Shown here in pieces: positions 8,889 through 16,878 of a DNA stretch of 64,000 bases. The notes below the pieces were generated by a model that was given only the letters and a program-made list of their open reading frames with translations, was not told the DNA's origin and searched no databases. This DNA comes from Alkalinema sp. FACHB-956 (GTDB lineage Bacteria > Cyanobacteriota > Cyanobacteriia > Leptolyngbyales > Leptolyngbyaceae), in the NCBI RefSeq assembly GCF_014697025.1, contig NZ_JACJRC010000005.1, positions 1-64,000 on the forward strand. The letters are read 5' to 3'. The position numbers and the translations under genes are program-made. Position 1 is the first letter of the stretch. The number at the start of each line of letters is the position of its first letter.

Positions 8889-10238
8889 TTGTTCTCTGGT
8901 TTGCTTGATGCAATTTTTGGTGGACTCAGCAATGGGTCAGTGTTGCTCCTAGCGGCACTGGGCTTAGCGATCGTCTTTGGCTTGATGGGTGTGATTAACA
9001 TGGCCCACGGCGAATTGATGATGCTGGGAGCCTACACAACTGTGGTGGTTCAAAATGCATTGAAAGGAACCCCCCTATTCGATTTCTACATCTTTCCAGC
9101 CATCCTTGCTGCATTCATTGTTACCGCTTTGTTTGGATTGGTCTTGGAACGGGGTGTCGTGCGCTTTCTCTACGGACGACCGTTGGAGACCTTGCTCGCC
9201 ACCTGGGGGGTCAGCTTGATTTTGCAGCAGTTTGTCCGCAGTGTCAGTTGGCAGTTTGTCATTGGCATTGGTGTCTTCTGCGCCGTTTTCTTTGGCATCC
9301 AACTGCTGTTTAGCAAAACTCCCCTCAGCGATCGGATGCTGCAAAATCGCCTGCTGTCGATCGGGGCCTTGGGGCTGGATGCCTTGCTATCTGCCGCCGC
9401 TGCGTTTGTGGTGACCCAACTGACGGGCGTCCTTGGGCTTCAGATCCTGCTCGCGATCGGCGTCTTGGTTTTGTTGGGCTATCGCAGCTGGAAAAGTTTG
9501 CCGCAACGGAACGAAGATTGGATCGGTGAACGCTTAAGTCGCATTGCCTTCATTGCCGCAGCGGCCTTGGCGTGGAATATTAGTGATTACTGGGGCAAAG
9601 TCCAGACCACCTGGGTTCGTCCTTGGTTTGGCAACCAGGGGCAAAACGTGACGGCTCCCACTTGGTTGCGGGGGCGTTGGGATATCCAAATCGGCGATAT
9701 CCAATCGGGCTTACCCTACCGCGATGCCTTCATCATTGTCCTGTCCCTGGCAGCCTTAACAGCGGTTTATTTATTTCTCAATAAAACCGATTGGGGTTTA
9801 CGCATTCGATCGGTGACGCAAAATCGGGGCATGAGTGCTTGCTTGGGGATTCCAACCGAGCGGGTGGATGCACTGACCTTTGCCTTGGGATCGGGCTTGG
9901 CGGGGATCGCCGGGTGTGCCGTCAGTTTGCTGGGTTCCGTCAGCGCGAACACTGGACAAACCTACATTGTGGATACCTTCATGGTGGTTGTGGTTGGTGG
10001 TGTTGGTAAGTTGGTTGGCAGTATTGTGGCGGCACTGGTGCTCGGGGTGTCTAACTACATCATTGGTTCCGGGAGTCTGGTCACGTTGTTTAAACCGATC
10101 GCGCCCGTTTCAGGATTCTTTGAGTTTTTCTCAACCATCAGTATGGCGAAAGTATTGGTCTTTGCCTTAATTATTGTCTTTCTGCAAATTCGTCCGGCGG
10201 GGCTCTTTCCCCAGAAAGGCCGAACGGTTGATGCTTAG
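8889..10238 (+). CDS. urtB: urea ABC transporter permease UrtB
   Basis: 449 residues, a LivH-type permease with many membrane helices (VLLLAALGLAIVFGLMGVINMAHGELMMLGAY at the start; GLRIRSVTQNRGMSACLGI as the cytoplasmic ATPase-coupling loop at about 310-330). The start is TTG at 8889, set by a strong ribosome-binding site, GAGGAGG at about 8874-8880. UrtB and UrtC form the inner-membrane channel. The central part (about residues 120-240) holds extra hydrophobic segments beyond a plain LivH permease. The gene ends in a 12-bp tandem repeat that starts with the stop codon. Confidence 0.95.
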   Translation: MFSGLLDAIFGGLSNGSVLLLAALGLAIVFGLMGVINMAHGELMMLGAYTTVVVQNALKGTPLFDFYIFPAILAAFIVTALFGLVLERGVVRFLYGRPLETLLATWGVSLILQQFVRSVSWQFVIGIGVFCAVFFGIQLLFSKTPLSDRMLQNRLLSIGALGLDALLSAAAAFVVTQLTGVLGLQILLAIGVLVLLGYRSWKSLPQRNEDWIGERLSRIAFIAAAALAWNISDYWGKVQTTWVRPWFGNQGQNVTAPTWLRGRWDIQIGDIQSGLPYRDAFIIVLSLAALTAVYLFLNKTDWGLRIRSVTQNRGMSACLGIPTERVDALTFALGSGLAGIAGCAVSLLGSVSANTGQTYIVDTFMVVVVGGVGKLVGSIVAALVLGVSNYIIGSGSLVTLFKPIAPVSGFFEFFSTISMAKVLVFALIIVFLQIRPAGLFPQKGRTVDA

Positions 10239-10290
10239 ACTGGATACCCAGACTGGATGCCAGACTGGATGCCAGACTGGATGCTTAGAC
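10236..10290. repeat. 12-bp tandem repeat starting at the urtB stop codon
   Basis: Four units of CAGACTGGATGC or a close variant run from 10236 to 10284, the first one carrying the TAG stop of urtB. The sequence GATGCTTAGAC, which holds the last codons and the stop, is found at 10230-10240 and again at 10280-10290. It looks like a local duplication of the gene end. Confidence 0.9.
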
Positions 10291-10306
10291 TTCTATTGAT
10301 GACTTC

Positions 10307-11515
10307 TTGGATGTAGCCGTGCAAACCATCGTTGAAAAATCACCGAAAACACCTCCTCCTGGCAAGTCTCGATCGCGGCTTTGGGTGGAAGCAGCCATTG
10401 TGGCAGGACTTGCGATCGCTGTTTTGGTTTTGATTCCAGGCATTTTAAACATTACGGGTCAGTCCTTCCGGGTGGGATTGCTGGGGCGCTTCATGGCCTT
10501 GGCGATCGCGGCACTGGGCATTGACCTGATCTGGGGCTATACCGGCATTCTCAGCTTGGGCCATGGGTTATTTTTTGCCCTAGGGGGCTATGCCCTGGCG
10601 ATGTATTTGCAGTTGCAAATTCCAGCAGGCCAGTTGCCGGAGTTCATCACGCTCTACGGGGGGACGGAATTACCCCTGTTATGGAAACCGTTTTATTCGT
10701 TGCCGTTTACCCTGTTTGCGGTGATGGTGATTCCCGCCTTGTTAGCCGCTGTGTTGGGCTACTTGGTCTTCCGTAACCGGATTCGGGGGGTCTATTTCTC
10801 CATCCTGACCCAGGCGGCACTGATTGTTTTCTTCAATTTCTTTAACGGTCAGCAGAAACTGATCAACGGGACTAACGGATTAAAAACGGATACCGCCACG
10901 CTTTTTGGCCAAGTGGTCAGTTCCGCTCCGGTGCAAGGGACGTTCTATTTTCTAACCGTCGTCTTTTTAGTCGCTGCCTATGCCCTCTGCCGCTGGCTCA
11001 CCAGTGGTCGCTTTGGCAAATTGCTCGTGGCGATTCGGGATGATGAGCCTCGGGTGCGCTTTTCGGGCTATAACCCCACGGCCTTTAAGGTCTTGGTCTT
11101 TGCGGTATCGGCAGCGTTGGCCGGAATTTCCGGGGCGTTGTATACCGTGCAGTCGGGGATCATTACGCCCAATGCCATGGACATTGGTTTTTCGATCGAA
11201 ATGGTGATTTGGGTCGCCGTGGGCGGTCGGGCAACCTTAGCGGGCGCAATCCTGGGGACGTTGGTCGTCAACTTTGCCAAGAGCTTGCTCAGTGAACAAT
11301 TTTCGGCAGTGTGGCAGTTTTTCCAAGGGGCGTTGTTCCTCTTAGTCGTGACGGCTCTGCCCGATGGCATTGTGGGCTGGCTGGTGACCCAAGGGCGCGA
11401 CGGGTTGCGATCGCTGTTGGGCCGCACGGAAATCATGACCTATCCCAGTTTAGAAACCGATCCGGAAGTGCAATATGAGCGGGAAACTCTTGGAAATCGA
11501 AAATCTGACGGTTAG
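10307..11515 (+). CDS. urtC: urea ABC transporter permease UrtC
   Basis: About 402 residues, a LivM-type permease. After a polar N-terminus (residues 1-30) come multiple membrane helices, with the family patterns LIWGYTGILSLGHGLFFALGGYA (about 75-97) and the coupling loop GKLLVAIRDDEPRVRFSGYNP (about 240-260). It pairs with UrtB in the membrane. The start is uncertain: TTG 10307 gives the longest form, GTG 10319 is nearly as long, and neither has a clear ribosome-binding site. Its 3' end overlaps the start of urtD by 41 bases, which indicates translational coupling. Confidence 0.94.
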   Translation: MDVAVQTIVEKSPKTPPPGKSRSRLWVEAAIVAGLAIAVLVLIPGILNITGQSFRVGLLGRFMALAIAALGIDLIWGYTGILSLGHGLFFALGGYALAMYLQLQIPAGQLPEFITLYGGTELPLLWKPFYSLPFTLFAVMVIPALLAAVLGYLVFRNRIRGVYFSILTQAALIVFFNFFNGQQKLINGTNGLKTDTATLFGQVVSSAPVQGTFYFLTVVFLVAAYALCRWLTSGRFGKLLVAIRDDEPRVRFSGYNPTAFKVLVFAVSAALAGISGALYTVQSGIITPNAMDIGFSIEMVIWVAVGGRATLAGAILGTLVVNFAKSLLSEQFSAVWQFFQGALFLLVVTALPDGIVGWLVTQGRDGLRSLLGRTEIMTYPSLETDPEVQYERETLGNRKSDG

Positions 11516-12230
11516 TTTTGATGGCTTCAAAGCCTTGAAAAACCTCAACTTCAGCATGGATGCTGGGGAATTGCGCGTGGTGATCGGGCCGAATGGGGCG
11601 GGTAAAACGACCTTTTTGGATGTGATCACGGGCAAGGTGCAACCGACCACGGGCAATGTCCGGTTTAAAGGTCGCGATCTGCGCAAAATGCCGGAATTCG
11701 CGATCGCCCAGTTTGGCGTGGGCCGCAAGTTCCAAACCCCACGGGTTTATCTCAACCTGTCCGTGCGGGACAACATGGAACTGGCCTACAACAAGCAAAA
11801 AAGCCTCTGGAAAACGCTGTTGGGTAAACCGAAGGTGGGCGATAAGGATGCGATCGCGCAACTGTTGGTAACCGTGGGGTTGCTGGCCAAGGCGAAGAGC
11901 CCAGCGGCATTGTTATCCCACGGAGAAAAGCAACGGTTGGAAATTGGCATGTTGGTGGCGCAGTCCCCTGACTTGTTGCTGGTGGATGAGCCGGTTGCAG
12001 GGCTGACCGATGAGGAAACGGAAAAGGTCGGTGATCTGCTTTTGGCTCTCTCCGCCCACCATTCCATTTTGGTCATTGAACATGACATGGAATTTGTCCG
12101 CCAGATTGCCCGCAAAATCACGGTGCTCCATGAGGGGACGGTGCTTTGTGAGGGGACGATGGATGAGGTGCAGTCCGATCCTCGGGTGATTGAGGTCTAC
12201 CTGGGGAACCAAGAGGAAGACGAGGACTAG
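11475..12230 (+). CDS. urtD: urea ABC transporter ATP-binding protein UrtD
   Basis: 251 residues, a LivG-type ATPase. Walker A is GPNGAGKTT (about residues 38-46), the signature is LSHGEKQRLEIGM (about 141-153), Walker B is LLLVDEPVAGLT (about 160-171) and the H-loop is VIEHDMEFVR. It powers urea uptake together with UrtE. ATG 11475 lies inside the end of urtC, so expression is coupled. The C-terminus is acidic (NQEEDED). Confidence 0.97.
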   Translation: MSGKLLEIENLTVSFDGFKALKNLNFSMDAGELRVVIGPNGAGKTTFLDVITGKVQPTTGNVRFKGRDLRKMPEFAIAQFGVGRKFQTPRVYLNLSVRDNMELAYNKQKSLWKTLLGKPKVGDKDAIAQLLVTVGLLAKAKSPAALLSHGEKQRLEIGMLVAQSPDLLLVDEPVAGLTDEETEKVGDLLLALSAHHSILVIEHDMEFVRQIARKITVLHEGTVLCEGTMDEVQSDPRVIEVYLGNQEEDED

Positions 12231-12256
12231 AAAGCCCCAGGACGGGTCAGGTCAAG

Positions 12257-12280
12257 CGCATTCGATCGCAAAGGAATGCG
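12257..12280 (+). other. intercistronic hairpin between urtD and urtE
   Basis: CGCATTC (12257-12263) pairs with GAATGCG (12274-12280) across a 10-nt loop in the 87-base spacer of an otherwise tightly packed operon. With no T-run, it is more likely an RNA-stability or processing hairpin than a terminator. Low-level inference. Confidence 0.4.
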
Positions 12281-12317
12281 ATCGCACAAGGTTCGATTGC
12301 AAGAGGAAACAATCACC

Positions 12318-13073
12318 ATGCAAGCAGAGAGTCAGGTTTTAAGGAATGTGGGTCAGGCGGGGATCCCGCCCACGCTCCAGGTGTCCAATCTGAATGTTTA
12401 CTATGGCGAAAGTCACATTCTGCGCAATGTGGATATGCGGGTGCAACCGGGCCAAATGGTCTGTCTGATTGGCCGCAATGGGGTGGGCAAAACGACGCTG
12501 TTAAAAACGGTGATGGGGGTGCTGAAGGCCCGCAGTGGTTCCGTTCAGTTTAATGGACAGGCCATTGGGCAAGCCTCGCCCGATCGCCGTGCCAGGATGG
12601 GCATTGGCTATGTGCCCCAGGGTCGGGAAATTATTCCGAAGTTGACGGTGAAGGAAAATTTGCTGATTGGCTTGGAGGCGTTGGGCGGTCGCTATCCCCG
12701 ATCGAAGGACATTCCCGATGACATTTTTGAGCTATTTCCTGTGCTGAAGAAGATGTTGGGGCGCATGGGCGGGGACTTGAGTGGGGGCCAACAGCAGCAG
12801 TTGGCGATCGCGCGGGCGCTGATGGGTAGGCCGCAACTCCTGGTGCTGGATGAACCGACGGAGGGGATCCAACCCTCGATTATTCTGGATATTGAGGATG
12901 CGGTGCGTCGGGTTGTGGAAACGCGGGGGATTTCGGTGCTGTTAGTGGAGCAGCATTTGCACTTTGTCCGTAAGGCGGATTGGTACTACGCCATGCAGAA
13001 GGGGGGCATTGTGGCGTCTGGGCCGACCAGTGAACTGAGCAAGGCTGTGATTCAGCAGTTCCTAGCCGTCTAA
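12318..13073 (+). CDS. urtE: urea ABC transporter ATP-binding protein UrtE
   Basis: 251 residues from ATG 12318, chosen because AAGAGGAAAC precedes it at good spacing. An in-frame ATG at 12276 would add 14 residues without a ribosome-binding site. It is a LivF-type ATPase: Walker A GRNGVGKTT, signature LSGGQQQQLAIARAL, Walker B LLVLDEPTEGIQP, H-loop VEQHLHFVR. It is the last gene of urtABCDE and the second nucleotide-binding subunit of the urea transporter. Confidence 0.96.
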   Translation: MQAESQVLRNVGQAGIPPTLQVSNLNVYYGESHILRNVDMRVQPGQMVCLIGRNGVGKTTLLKTVMGVLKARSGSVQFNGQAIGQASPDRRARMGIGYVPQGREIIPKLTVKENLLIGLEALGGRYPRSKDIPDDIFELFPVLKKMLGRMGGDLSGGQQQQLAIARALMGRPQLLVLDEPTEGIQPSIILDIEDAVRRVVETRGISVLLVEQHLHFVRKADWYYAMQKGGIVASGPTSELSKAVIQQFLAV

Positions 13074-13274
13074 TGGGCCAGGACAGGACTGCTTCGCCCC
13101 AGGGGCTACCCTTTTGTATGGGGGGATGGGTTCTTGGGGTGAGCTGTGCTTGGGGTGGCCTGTGCTTGGGGGAAAATATGCTAGCTATCATAAAAAGCAA
13201 TGGAAGATTTTCCGTACTGCATAACTCACTGGTTGTAGGTAGTAGATGTAGATCGAAGTTTAGATTCAACCTTT

Positions 13275-13841
13275 ATGAAACGTCTCCCTACCCAGTTGTT
13301 GGCGCTGCTGTCCTTTGCAGTCATGGCGATTACCGTCAGTGAAGCGGCTTTTGCCCAGTCTAATCGGCCCACTCGCAAGCCGCCCACTCGCCCACCCGTT
13401 TCCGTCGATCGCCCGTTTTGTTACATTGAAATTCCGGGGCAGGGGATTCGGAGCCTCGATCGGGAGTGCAAGGTGGAGACTGGGTCGTTAAAGCTGATTG
13501 ATCTGTCGATCGATCGAAATCAGGATGGCGTTTCGGATGAGCTATTGGCGGAGATGCGCAAGTTTGATCAAGATATGCGGAATGTGAAGTCTCCTGAAGA
13601 TTTTGAGAGAACGATGCAACGGTTCGAAAGTCGCTTGCCCTATTCCAGCCAAGTGCGGCAGTTACAAGCCCAGCAACGCCAGCTTCAGCAGTATCTTGGA
13701 ACGGTTCGTAGCGAAACACAAATGCAGTTGGTGTATCGTCAGTTGGAATCGATTCAACAACGCATTTATCAAGATCCGAGTTATACCCGAGTGCAACAGG
13801 CAATGAATAAGGTTTATTCTGTAATCCATAAAAGACGTTAA
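13275..13841 (+). CDS. small exported protein, unknown function
   Basis: 188 residues. A signal peptide is clear (KR, then LLALLSFAVMAITVSEAAFAQ, with cleavage likely after AFA at about 26). A Pro/Arg-rich linker follows (RPTRKPPTRPP), then a domain with two cysteines (FCYIEIPGQGIRSLDRECKVE), which could form a disulfide. The C-terminal half (about 100-188) is glutamine-rich and likely helical. It probably acts in the periplasm or outside the cell. I do not recognise the family. It follows urtE by 200 bases and is probably a separate unit. Confidence 0.75.
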   Translation: MKRLPTQLLALLSFAVMAITVSEAAFAQSNRPTRKPPTRPPVSVDRPFCYIEIPGQGIRSLDRECKVETGSLKLIDLSIDRNQDGVSDELLAEMRKFDQDMRNVKSPEDFERTMQRFESRLPYSSQVRQLQAQQRQLQQYLGTVRSETQMQLVYRQLESIQQRIYQDPSYTRVQQAMNKVYSVIHKRR

Positions 13842-13995
13842 TGGATTCAGCAATGGGAATTTATTCGAAGCGCATACACGGGTTTTAGCGATCGGGTTTT
13901 AGCGATCGGGTTTTAGGGACAGATAAACTTGGGAGACTGGAAGGCGATCGGGTACGGGTATCATTTGACACCCGATCGATTTTTGTAAATACGGA
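13842..13995. other. spacer with a short direct repeat
   Basis: The sequence AGCGATCGGGTTTT occurs twice in a row at about 13888-13915. Otherwise no gene is seen before the promoter at 13996. Confidence 0.5.
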
Positions 13996-14024
13996 TTGAC
14001 AGGGGTCTGCTTTCTTCGTAATCT
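13996..14024 (+). promoter_or_regulatory. strong consensus-type promoter for candidate RNA
   Basis: TTGACA at 13996-14001 and TAATCT at 14019-14024 are separated by exactly 17 bases, close to the ideal housekeeping sigma consensus. The expected transcription start is around 14031-14033. The first downstream coding start is more than 360 bases away, beyond a strong terminator. Confidence 0.7.
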
Positions 14025-14031
14025 AGCTTTT

Positions 14032-14264
14032 CATAGCGGTTCCGTGGACATCCTTCTTTCAGTTTGGCTTACGATTGACGGTACGGTATGAAGCACGGGG
14101 CCGCTGGGATCCTGAAAATTTAGGGCACTACCCTTTGTTGTGGGAGCAACTCCGGGTAGCTATTCCCCCTCGCTGCGTGAACAGCAAGGAGGCTTGTTGA
14201 GAATTTTAACATTCGATCGAGCCACTCTTGTTTGTGATGTCAAACGGGGTGGCTCTAAATTTTT
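14032..14264 (+). ncRNA. candidate structured noncoding RNA, about 230 nt
   Basis: The segment lies between a near-consensus promoter (13996-14024) and a strong intrinsic terminator (14219-14264). It contains no credible open frame and folds well by eye. AGCGGTTCCGTG (from about 14035) pairs with CACGGGGCCGCT (to about 14108) using two G-U pairs. A second hairpin has CTACCC and GGGTAG arms with an inner GTTG/CAAC stem (about 14128-14160). The terminator hairpin closes the transcript. I could not match it to tmRNA, RNase P RNA, SRP RNA, Yfr1 or the cyanobacterial glutamine riboswitch. It could be a free small RNA or a long attenuated leader of the small gene at 14394. Confidence 0.55.
14219..14264 (+). 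terminator. intrinsic terminator of the candidate RNA
   Basis: GAGCCACTCT pairs with GGGGTGGCTC; after one bulged T the stem continues GTTTG/CAAAC around the loop TGATGT, giving about 15 base pairs. It is followed by TAAATTTTT. This is one of the strongest terminators in the window, and no recognised gene ends within 370 bases upstream of it. Confidence 0.8.
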
Positions 14265-14278
14265 GGGCTTCTTTAGAT

Positions 14279-14364
14279 GCCCTCATCCCCGGTTATTCTC
14301 CCGCAGGAGCAGGGAGAATGTGATCGGCTTCCCTCTACCTCTGGGAGGGGGTTAGGGTGAGGGC
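14279..14364. repeat. dispersed-type inverted repeat element
   Basis: The element starts GCCCTCATCCCC and ends GGGGTTAGGGTGAGGGC, with an internal TTCTCCCGCAGGAGCAGGGAGAA hairpin-like core. The layout and the sequence CCTCACCCTAACCC (reverse strand) resemble a widespread bacterial intergenic repeat seen in many genomes, likely a small nonautonomous element. Only one copy is present in this window, so its dispersal cannot be shown here. Confidence 0.6.
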
Positions 14365-14393
14365 AAAGACTCACTACAAGGAGAAGCTCAGTT

Positions 14394-14612
14394 ATGGCAA
14401 AAGGTTCTAGCGATCGGAGCGATCGTGAAGTTCAACCTGAGAAACAACGCTTGCAGATCCACTTAATTGGTCACAAGGAGTTCGTGCAGGATACGATTAA
14501 TCAATTCCATGCCCATCGGATCGCCGATCGGATTCATTGGAGTCAACCGATGAAGATTGTGCATTCCGACGGGCAATACATCAGCATATTGAGTCGCGAA
14601 CGGCTGCGATAA
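14394..14612 (+). CDS. small conserved-looking protein, unknown function
   Basis: 72 residues. AAGGAG precedes ATG 14394 at 10 bases, a good ribosome-binding site. The protein is charged and soluble, with many histidines in the middle (HLIGHKEF, FHAHRIADRIHWSQPMKIVH). There is no signal or membrane segment. I do not recognise the family. It sits between a repeat element and a long spacer and is probably a single-gene unit. Confidence 0.6.
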   Translation: MAKGSSDRSDREVQPEKQRLQIHLIGHKEFVQDTINQFHAHRIADRIHWSQPMKIVHSDGQYISILSRERLR

Positions 14613-15208
14613 CGGTTGCAGCATCAGTGTCCCGCAGGCTCATTAATGATCTAATGGACTGCGGACACCTCGGTCATCTCTCCGTCATTGATCTAAGGTA
14701 CTTGAGTCAGAAGGTTTCCTAGATGCGATCAAACAGCCTGGGAAAATCAGGCATACATGACGCTAATCAGGAATGAAGTTGACTGGGTAGCACTACCTCT
14801 GAATCATAAGGGTGCCCAAAAGTTAGCTGTTAGAAACAGTAAACAGCCGGACAATATACCCGAACCGGAGTTATCTGTCTCGATCTAGGATAATAACATT
14901 ACCCAGATTGGGGCGAATTAAATTGGATAACAGCTTATTTAGGTAGTTATCCGCTTAGAGCCATATATACTCATACTAGAAGTCCTTGGTAGGGACACAG
15001 CCAAAAGCTTGTCCGTCAATGTTTAAATTGAGTAAGCGTGTGATTAGTGAAGATGAATCTTTAAGGTTAGCAATGAAGTGATTGAGCGAGTCCTACTGAA
15101 ATTATCTGGCACTGCAAAAAAGATACTGACAACGTTAGTGCTACATGGATGTTGGGAATCATAATTGCAGAAAACTTCTGCTATCTAGCAATTATCTGCA
15201 AGGCAACT
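14613..15208. other. long spacer without a gene
   Basis: About 600 bases, more A/T-rich than the neighbouring genes. Open frames here are short and unconvincing. An in-frame ATG at 15149 would extend the next protein by 20 residues, but there is no ribosome-binding site. No tRNA, terminator or clear promoter is seen. Confidence 0.5.
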
Positions 15209-16072
15209 ATGGCTAAAAAGACTTATCAAGACAAAGATCGTGATTTGGAAGCTTTATTGAGAGACATTGAAGTCTGGTTCACTGGACAAGGCTATCAGAC
15301 ACAGACAAACAAAACAGACGGAACGTGGTTATTACAAGCTGCAAAAAATGAGACGTGGCGTAAAGCAGTTGGCGCATCCAGAGCATTCAACGTTCTGATT
15401 CAAGGGCAACCAAAAGATTTCTCAGTGGAACTCAGCACTGGTGAATGGGCATCGAATCTAACTGCTGGTGGTGTTGCGGCTGTACTGACGGGCGGAGCTA
15501 CCTTGCTTGTTAGCGGGATTGCGGCAGGCTGGTCCAAGAAGATCGAAATCGATTTGTGGAATTTCATTGACCAGAAGGTCATGTTTGGCGAGAAATCTAA
15601 GTCTGTCCAGGAGCTAGCTGTTCTGAAAGCTCAAAGTTCTGCAGAAGAGAAACTCAAGCAGCTTAGTGATGCGTACAGCCAAGGTTTCATCGATGAAATT
15701 GCGTATAACGCAAAGAAATTAGAGCTCGAAGGTCAAATGCGGTCTACTCAGCAGGACGCTAAGACTGAGGAAAAATTGATGAAACTCAAAAGCTTGCTTG
15801 ATGCAGGGATTCTGAGTCAAGGAGAATTTGAGATGAAGAAGTCTGAATTGATGCGAGAGTCTTCTAGTTCAGAATTGAACGCTCAAGTTTCCAAGCTCAA
15901 TGCTGCCTTTGCTGCAGGAATTCTTACACAGGAGGAATATGAGAGCAAGAAGTCAGCAATTGAGAAAGAAGCCGAACTTACTAGCAGGATCAAACAGCTT
16001 GAGAATGCTAGAGATGCTGGTATTATTACCCGTGAGGAGTTTGATAAGAAGAAGCTAGCATTGTTAGTCTAG
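15209..16072 (+). CDS. membrane-associated protein with four SHOCT-like repeats
   Basis: 287 residues. Residues 1-80 form a soluble alpha/beta-like domain (DLEALLRDIEVWFTGQGYQ). Residues 84-106 form one hydrophobic helix (AGGVAAVLTGGATLLVSGIAAGW). Then come four SHOCT-like repeats at about 146-173, 189-214, 227-252 and 260-285, each of the type L..L...GI(L/I)..EEF..KK. SHOCT motifs are short helical pairs, usually present once at a C-terminus, and are thought to mediate oligomerisation or binding. Four in series is unusual. The start ATG 15209 is supported by AAGG upstream. The gene is visibly more A/T-rich than its neighbours and lies in an accessory stretch, which hints at transfer. Confidence 0.8.
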   Translation: MAKKTYQDKDRDLEALLRDIEVWFTGQGYQTQTNKTDGTWLLQAAKNETWRKAVGASRAFNVLIQGQPKDFSVELSTGEWASNLTAGGVAAVLTGGATLLVSGIAAGWSKKIEIDLWNFIDQKVMFGEKSKSVQELAVLKAQSSAEEKLKQLSDAYSQGFIDEIAYNAKKLELEGQMRSTQQDAKTEEKLMKLKSLLDAGILSQGEFEMKKSELMRESSSSELNAQVSKLNAAFAAGILTQEEYESKKSAIEKEAELTSRIKQLENARDAGIITREEFDKKKLALLV

Positions 16073-16096
16073 ATGCCAAGGCTAAAATAAGTGTAT

Positions 16097-16130
16097 TTGC
16101 GCTTACTCGTTTACTAACAAGTAAGCGCAA
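16097..16130 (+). terminator. hairpin after the SHOCT gene
   Basis: A perfect 11-bp stem, TTGCGCTTACT with AGTAAGCGCAA, surrounds a 12-nt loop, 25 bases after the stop. There is no long T-run, but position and strength suggest transcription ends here. Confidence 0.6.
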
Positions 16131-16587
16131 TTGGATTAAATCCCTTAAAAGAGAATAACTCTGGGTTGTAGAACGCCCACATCTTAGAGGATGTGTTAGA
16201 CAGAGTAAAACTAAAGAGGAAGCCCTTTCAAACATTAAGGAGGCTATCACAAGTATATTGCCACCTTAAAAGATTGTGCAGTCTCACGACCCTTCTACCG
16301 TAAAGGAAGCAATCAGTTGCCCATTCCGATAACCCGCAATTCTATTGATTCGTCCCTTGCGTCGCCCTGATTTGAGCCACTAAACCCGTTACCCAATTAG
16401 CCCATAGCCAGCAATACCATACTAGTTTCGCTTATCCATGGATAAGCGTACCATGGTCAAGCAGAGAGCATCTACTAACGTCTTTCCCAATCTACGTCCT
16501 AATTTTGCTAGCTTCAGCTTGAATTAATCAAACACTTCACAGACTTGATTTGATAGACTTGAGGCATCAATTAGGCTAAGTTGACCT
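16131..16587. other. accessory spacer with nested inverted repeats
   Basis: No gene is seen. ACTCTG...CAGAGT (about 16159-16206) encloses a CACATC/GATGTG hairpin. A perfect 20-nt palindrome, CGCTTATCCATGGATAAGCG, lies at 16429-16448. Such structures fit a decayed mobile element or protein-binding sites, but neither can be shown. Confidence 0.5.
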
Positions 16588-16827
16588 ATGACTATTGCAA
16601 TTGATCCAGCAATTCAACAGAAGCCACTTAGCTTTGAAGAGTTTCTTGCTCGCTATGGCAGTGATAACCACTACGAGCTGATCGATGGCGAGGTATTTGA
16701 TTTGGAACCCACAGGACTGCACAAAGAAGTTGCAGCCTTCATCACAACGAAGATCTGAGTCCAAATCGACAATGCAGGTCTACCTGGGTTCGTCCTTCAG
16801 CGGGGACTCTTGCGCCCCCATAAATAG
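16588..16827 (+). pseudogene. broken Uma2-family (DUF820) nuclease-like gene
   Basis: ATG 16588 opens a frame encoding a typical Uma2 N-terminus (LSFEEFLARYGSDNHYELIDGEVFDLEPTG, then HKEVAAFITTKI). It hits TGA at 16756-16758 after 56 codons. The same frame continues past the stop with family-like sequence (VQIDNAGLPGFVLQRGLLRP) until TAG at 16825. Intact Uma2 proteins have about 190 residues, so both a nonsense change and loss of the 3' two thirds have occurred. Uma2 proteins are PD-(D/E)XK nuclease-fold proteins that are very abundant in cyanobacteria. Confidence 0.85.
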
Positions 16828-16878
16828 GTAGCGCCGCTGACACAGCCCCTCACAATAACCCATCCCCTTCCGGCATCA

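Noticed and set aside
13842-14390. 6S RNA, SRP RNA or tmRNA as identity of the candidate RNA.
   Set aside because: It does not fold as one long hairpin as 6S RNA does, lacks the SRP loop sequence, and lacks the tmRNA tRNA-like ends.
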